A stretch of DNA of 9,164 nucleotides from Rhodovulum sulfidophilum (GTDB lineage: Bacteria > Pseudomonadota > Alphaproteobacteria > Rhodobacterales > Rhodobacteraceae). Position numbers and translations under genes: made by a program. Numbering within the stretch: the first letter of the stretch is position 1; each line of letters opens with the position of its first letter. Shown piece after piece: positions 7,403-9,164 of this stretch. Under the pieces are notes generated by a model. The model had not been told where the DNA came from. It saw nothing but the letters and a program-made list of their open reading frames with translations, and did no database searches. The stretch lies in assembly GCA_003241785.1 (NCBI GenBank), contig QFPW01000048.1, positions 1 through 9,164 of the forward strand, in the 5' to 3' direction.

Positions 7403-7416
7403 TTGAAACGGCTCAA
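7403..7416. promoter_or_regulatory. Possible small operator (TTGA-N6-TCAA)
   Basis: TTGA (7403-7406) and TCAA (7413-7416) form a short dyad just upstream of the HTH gene's ribosome binding site. It could be the binding site of that HTH protein, but four-base arms occur often by chance. Confidence 0.15.
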
Positions 7417-7485
7417 TAACCCCTTATCGCGCGCGCTCGTCCCGCTCTTGCCGTTCTCCAGGCGATTTCTTGTCAAAATCCTGAA

Positions 7486-7511
7486 AACGTTGCGGGCCCC
7501 TTCGCTGTTCC
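7486..7511 (-). promoter_or_regulatory. Candidate EcfG-like (ECF sigma) promoter for the HTH-autotransporter pair
   Basis: On the minus strand GGAAC (7511-7507) and CGTT (7489-7486) are separated by 17 bases. This matches the GGAAC-N16/17-CGTT form of general-stress EcfG promoters in alphaproteobacteria. A transcript would start near 7478 and have about 90 bases of leader before the GTG. A TTGACA box also lies at 7476-7471 on the same strand but has no convincing -10 partner. Confidence 0.4.
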
Positions 7512-7518
7512 CTAAATT
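7490..7518 (+). promoter_or_regulatory. Candidate sigma-70-type promoter giving a leaderless AraC-family mRNA
   Basis: TTGCGG (7490-7495), a 17-base spacer and TAAATT (7513-7518) resemble -35 and -10 boxes. A start 7 bases after the -10 box falls on the A of the ATG at 7525. No Shine-Dalgarno sequence precedes that ATG, which fits a leaderless transcript. The boxes match 3 and 4 of 6 consensus bases, so the call is tentative. Confidence 0.4.
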
Positions 7519-7524
7519 CGCCGG

Positions 7525-9015
7525 ATGAAAGACAAGCCGGATTTCGTCTCCGTCCTGGCGGAAGTGCGTCGCACCGGGCCAGGCGTCGCGCTGCAGATCA
7601 ATCACGTGCATGACGAGATCGAGTTCAATCTGGTGGTCAGCGGCCGCGGCACCTATTTCCTTGAAGACGGCCAGCACGATCTGGTGCCCGGCACGCTCGT
7701 CTGGCTGCTGCCGGGCCAGCCGCATCGCCTGATCCGCTCGCCGGATTTCGACATGTGGGTCGTGACCGCGAAGCCCGACATGGCCGATCCGCGGATGATG
7801 GAGGATGTCGCCGGCCGTCCCTGCCGCGTCCTCTCGACCGCGGACGCGGTCGCGCTCGACCGGCTGCTCAGCCATCTGTCGCAGGACGCCGACGAGCCGC
7901 GCGTCTATCGCCCGGGCCTCGAATACGCGCTCCGCAGCGCCTGGCATATCTCGATGAACGGCGATGGCCCGGCTCGCGGGCCGGTGCATCCCGCCGTCGC
8001 ACGCGCGCTCGCGATCCTGCGCTCCTCGGCGGAAACGCCGCGGTCGGGCCAGCTCGCGCGGATGTGCGGCGTGACGGCGGATTATCTCGGCCAGCTCCTC
8101 CTGCGCGACACCGGCCGGGGCCTTGTCGAATGGCGCAACCGCGCGCGACTGGAGCGGTTCCACCGCGCCTATCCCCGCAGCCGCGATCTGCTGACCGCGG
8201 CGCTCGAAGCCGGGTTCGGCAGCTACACCCAGTTCCACCGGGTGTTTCAGGACCTCGTTGGAACCACCCCCGGCCAATGGGCGCGAAGCGGCGCCTGGGT
8301 CGAAACGGTGGCCCTGCCATCGCAGACGGCGGCGATGACCGGGAGCGATGGCGAGAGCACCCGGATGATCTGGTACGCGCTCAGCGAAGCGCCGCAGCCG
8401 GCGGTGTCCCGCTGGATCGCCCCCGCCTTCGCCCGGTCGTTCGAGCGCGCGGAGGGGGCCGGCGGCGCGCCCCGCTGTCCGAGCGGCGTCACCGACTATC
8501 CGGACCTGCGCCGGTTCCAGGGCCCCCTCGTCGATGCCCTCGACGCGCGGGATGCGAAGGCCGCCGCCTTGCTCGCCCGCGCCTTTGCCCGGGAAGACGT
8601 GTTCGCGGCCTTCGCGCAGACGATCGGGCTCTACCCGATCCATCCCGCCAATCTCTGCGACCTGATGGGCACCTTCTACGCCGCGACGGTCATCGGCGCG
8701 ACGCATGCCCCGTTGATGACGCCCGCGGCGCTGGTTGCGCTGGTCGAGCGGACCCGCGCCGCGCTGGCCGCGAGCGGCGCCTTCGCGGGCGTGGACCTGG
8801 AGCGGCGCGGTCTCGCCGCCGCCTCGCTGGTCGCGCATATGCATTTCCTGCGCGGCGCCTGGGGGGCGGCGCGGGCTAGCGGCGATGACGCGGCGGCGCT
8901 CCGGGTCGCGCAGGCGGCGCGGACGGGCGCGATCACGACCCTCGGCATCGACCCGCTCACCGGCCGCGCGGCGGCGGCGGAGCCAGCCGCGCCGCGCGAT
9001 TGCCCGCGGGGATGA
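7525..9015 (+). CDS. AraC-family regulator fused to a DUF6683-like C-terminal domain
   Basis: A 496-residue protein. Residues about 20-75 form a cupin-like sensor domain (HVHDEIEFNLVVSGRGTYFL, then PGTLVWLLPGQPHRL). Residues about 155-255 are an AraC-type double HTH: LARMCGVTADYLGQLLL in the first half, and AALEAGFGSYTQFHRVFQ with GTTPGQWAR in the second, the family signature. Ordinary AraC proteins end here. This one continues for about 240 residues. After a linker, residues about 350-478 (FAQTIGLYPIHPANLCDLMG, LVERTRAALAASGAFAG, then ARTGAITTLGIDPLTG) resemble DUF6683 in order and spacing. As I recall that family, it is mostly exported stand-alone proteins of unknown function; here there is no signal peptide or membrane segment. 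A stop codon (7513-7515) in frame just upstream makes ATG 7525 the first possible start. It is divergent from the HTH-autotransporter pair, which suggests it regulates them. The AraC part is confident; the DUF6683 label is moderate. Confidence 0.8.
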   Translation: MKDKPDFVSVLAEVRRTGPGVALQINHVHDEIEFNLVVSGRGTYFLEDGQHDLVPGTLVWLLPGQPHRLIRSPDFDMWVVTAKPDMADPRMMEDVAGRPCRVLSTADAVALDRLLSHLSQDADEPRVYRPGLEYALRSAWHISMNGDGPARGPVHPAVARALAILRSSAETPRSGQLARMCGVTADYLGQLLLRDTGRGLVEWRNRARLERFHRAYPRSRDLLTAALEAGFGSYTQFHRVFQDLVGTTPGQWARSGAWVETVALPSQTAAMTGSDGESTRMIWYALSEAPQPAVSRWIAPAFARSFERAEGAGGAPRCPSGVTDYPDLRRFQGPLVDALDARDAKAAALLARAFAREDVFAAFAQTIGLYPIHPANLCDLMGTFYAATVIGATHAPLMTPAALVALVERTRAALAASGAFAGVDLERRGLAAASLVAHMHFLRGAWGAARASGDDAAALRVAQAARTGAITTLGIDPLTGRAAAAEPAAPRDCPRG

Positions 9016-9065
9016 TGAGCGCGAGGCGATGAGATAGACCAGCGGAAGGACCGCGAGGCTCGCGC
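9016..9065. other. Convergent spacer between the AraC fusion gene and the RraA remnant
   Basis: The 50 bases hold no convincing terminator. A small palindrome, CGCGAG-G-CTCGCG (9052-9064), has too short a loop to count as one. This segment may contain the breakpoint that removed the end of the RraA-family gene. Confidence 0.3.
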
Positions 9066-9164
9066 GAAGCGGCCCGCCGTGAACATCGGGTAATCCTCGC
9101 CAAGCGCCTTCGACACGTCGCGGCACACGCCATCGATCACCGTGCCCGCGATGCCGCGCAGGCC
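9066..9164 (-). pseudogene. RraA-family gene fragment, apparently truncated at its 3' side
   Basis: Minus-strand translation entering from the right edge gives GLRGIAGTVIDGVCRDVSKA, then EDYPMFTAGRF. The GxxGxVIDGxxRD motif is the active-site region of the RraA / 4-hydroxy-4-methyl-2-oxoglutarate aldolase superfamily, in which the Arg and Asp bind substrate and metal. After GRF (9066) all three frames lose the expected C-terminal domain. The same frame stays open only as Arg/Ser-rich antisense of the AraC gene. The homologous part therefore ends about 50 bases from that gene's stop. A genuine deletion or insertion junction is the simplest reading. The 5' part lies outside the window. Confidence 0.5.

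Noticed and set aside
7471..7476. TTGACA box on the minus strand as a sigma-70 promoter for the HTH gene
   Set aside because: No acceptable -10 box at 16-19 bases; kept only as a remark beside the stronger ECF-type match.
7755..8879. Plus-strand 374-residue frame within the AraC gene
   Set aside because: Arg/Pro-rich shifted frame; the overlapping frame carries the cupin and HTH signatures.
7231..9126. Minus-strand frame of 631 residues opposite the AraC gene
   Set aside because: Antisense to clear AraC motifs; Arg-rich and without recognisable domains.

Overview
The window is GC-rich and bacterial. The gene families (an IS427-group IS5 transposase, a giant Gly-rich type V autotransporter, an AraC regulator and an RraA-family fragment) and the codon use suggest an alphaproteobacterium. 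Nothing in the sequence fixes a genus. No rRNA, tRNA or CRISPR array is visible, and no gene-free stretch exceeds 300 bases.

Layout. Positions 1-64 (minus) hold the first 21 codons of an IS5-family transposase that runs off the left edge. Its start codon and ribosome binding site lie in a perfect 11-bp hairpin. Positions 139-985 hold a complete 847-bp IS5-family element with 17-bp imperfect terminal inverted repeats and a TA (or CTAG) target duplication. Its transposase is split into two overlapping frames joined by a predicted -1 ribosomal frameshift. A GC-rich hairpin at 1018-1045 closes the next gene. Positions 1053-7046 (minus) encode a 1,997-residue autotransporter with a signal peptide, about 18 repeats around an AQSIGGGGG motif, an acidic insert and a C-terminal beta-barrel ending in Phe.

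Upstream of the autotransporter on the same strand, 47 bp away, lies a 97-residue helix-turn-helix protein (7094-7387). It resembles HI1420-type addiction-module antidotes but has no toxin beside it. Divergent from this pair, 7525-9015 (plus) encodes a 496-residue protein with an AraC-like cupin and HTH fused to a C-terminal domain that resembles DUF6683. The 137-bp divergent region carries a candidate ECF (EcfG-like) promoter for the minus-strand pair. It overlaps a candidate sigma-70-type promoter for the AraC gene, and that promoter would give a leaderless transcript. The right edge (9066-9164, minus) holds a piece of an RraA-family gene whose similarity stops abruptly.

How the parts may work together (inference): the small HTH protein, the autotransporter and the AraC fusion look like one surface-adhesin module, in which an orphan antidote-type regulator and a sensor-type regulator control a very large secreted Gly-rich fibre. 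IS elements on one side and a truncated housekeeping-type gene on the other suggest a mobile or recently rearranged region.
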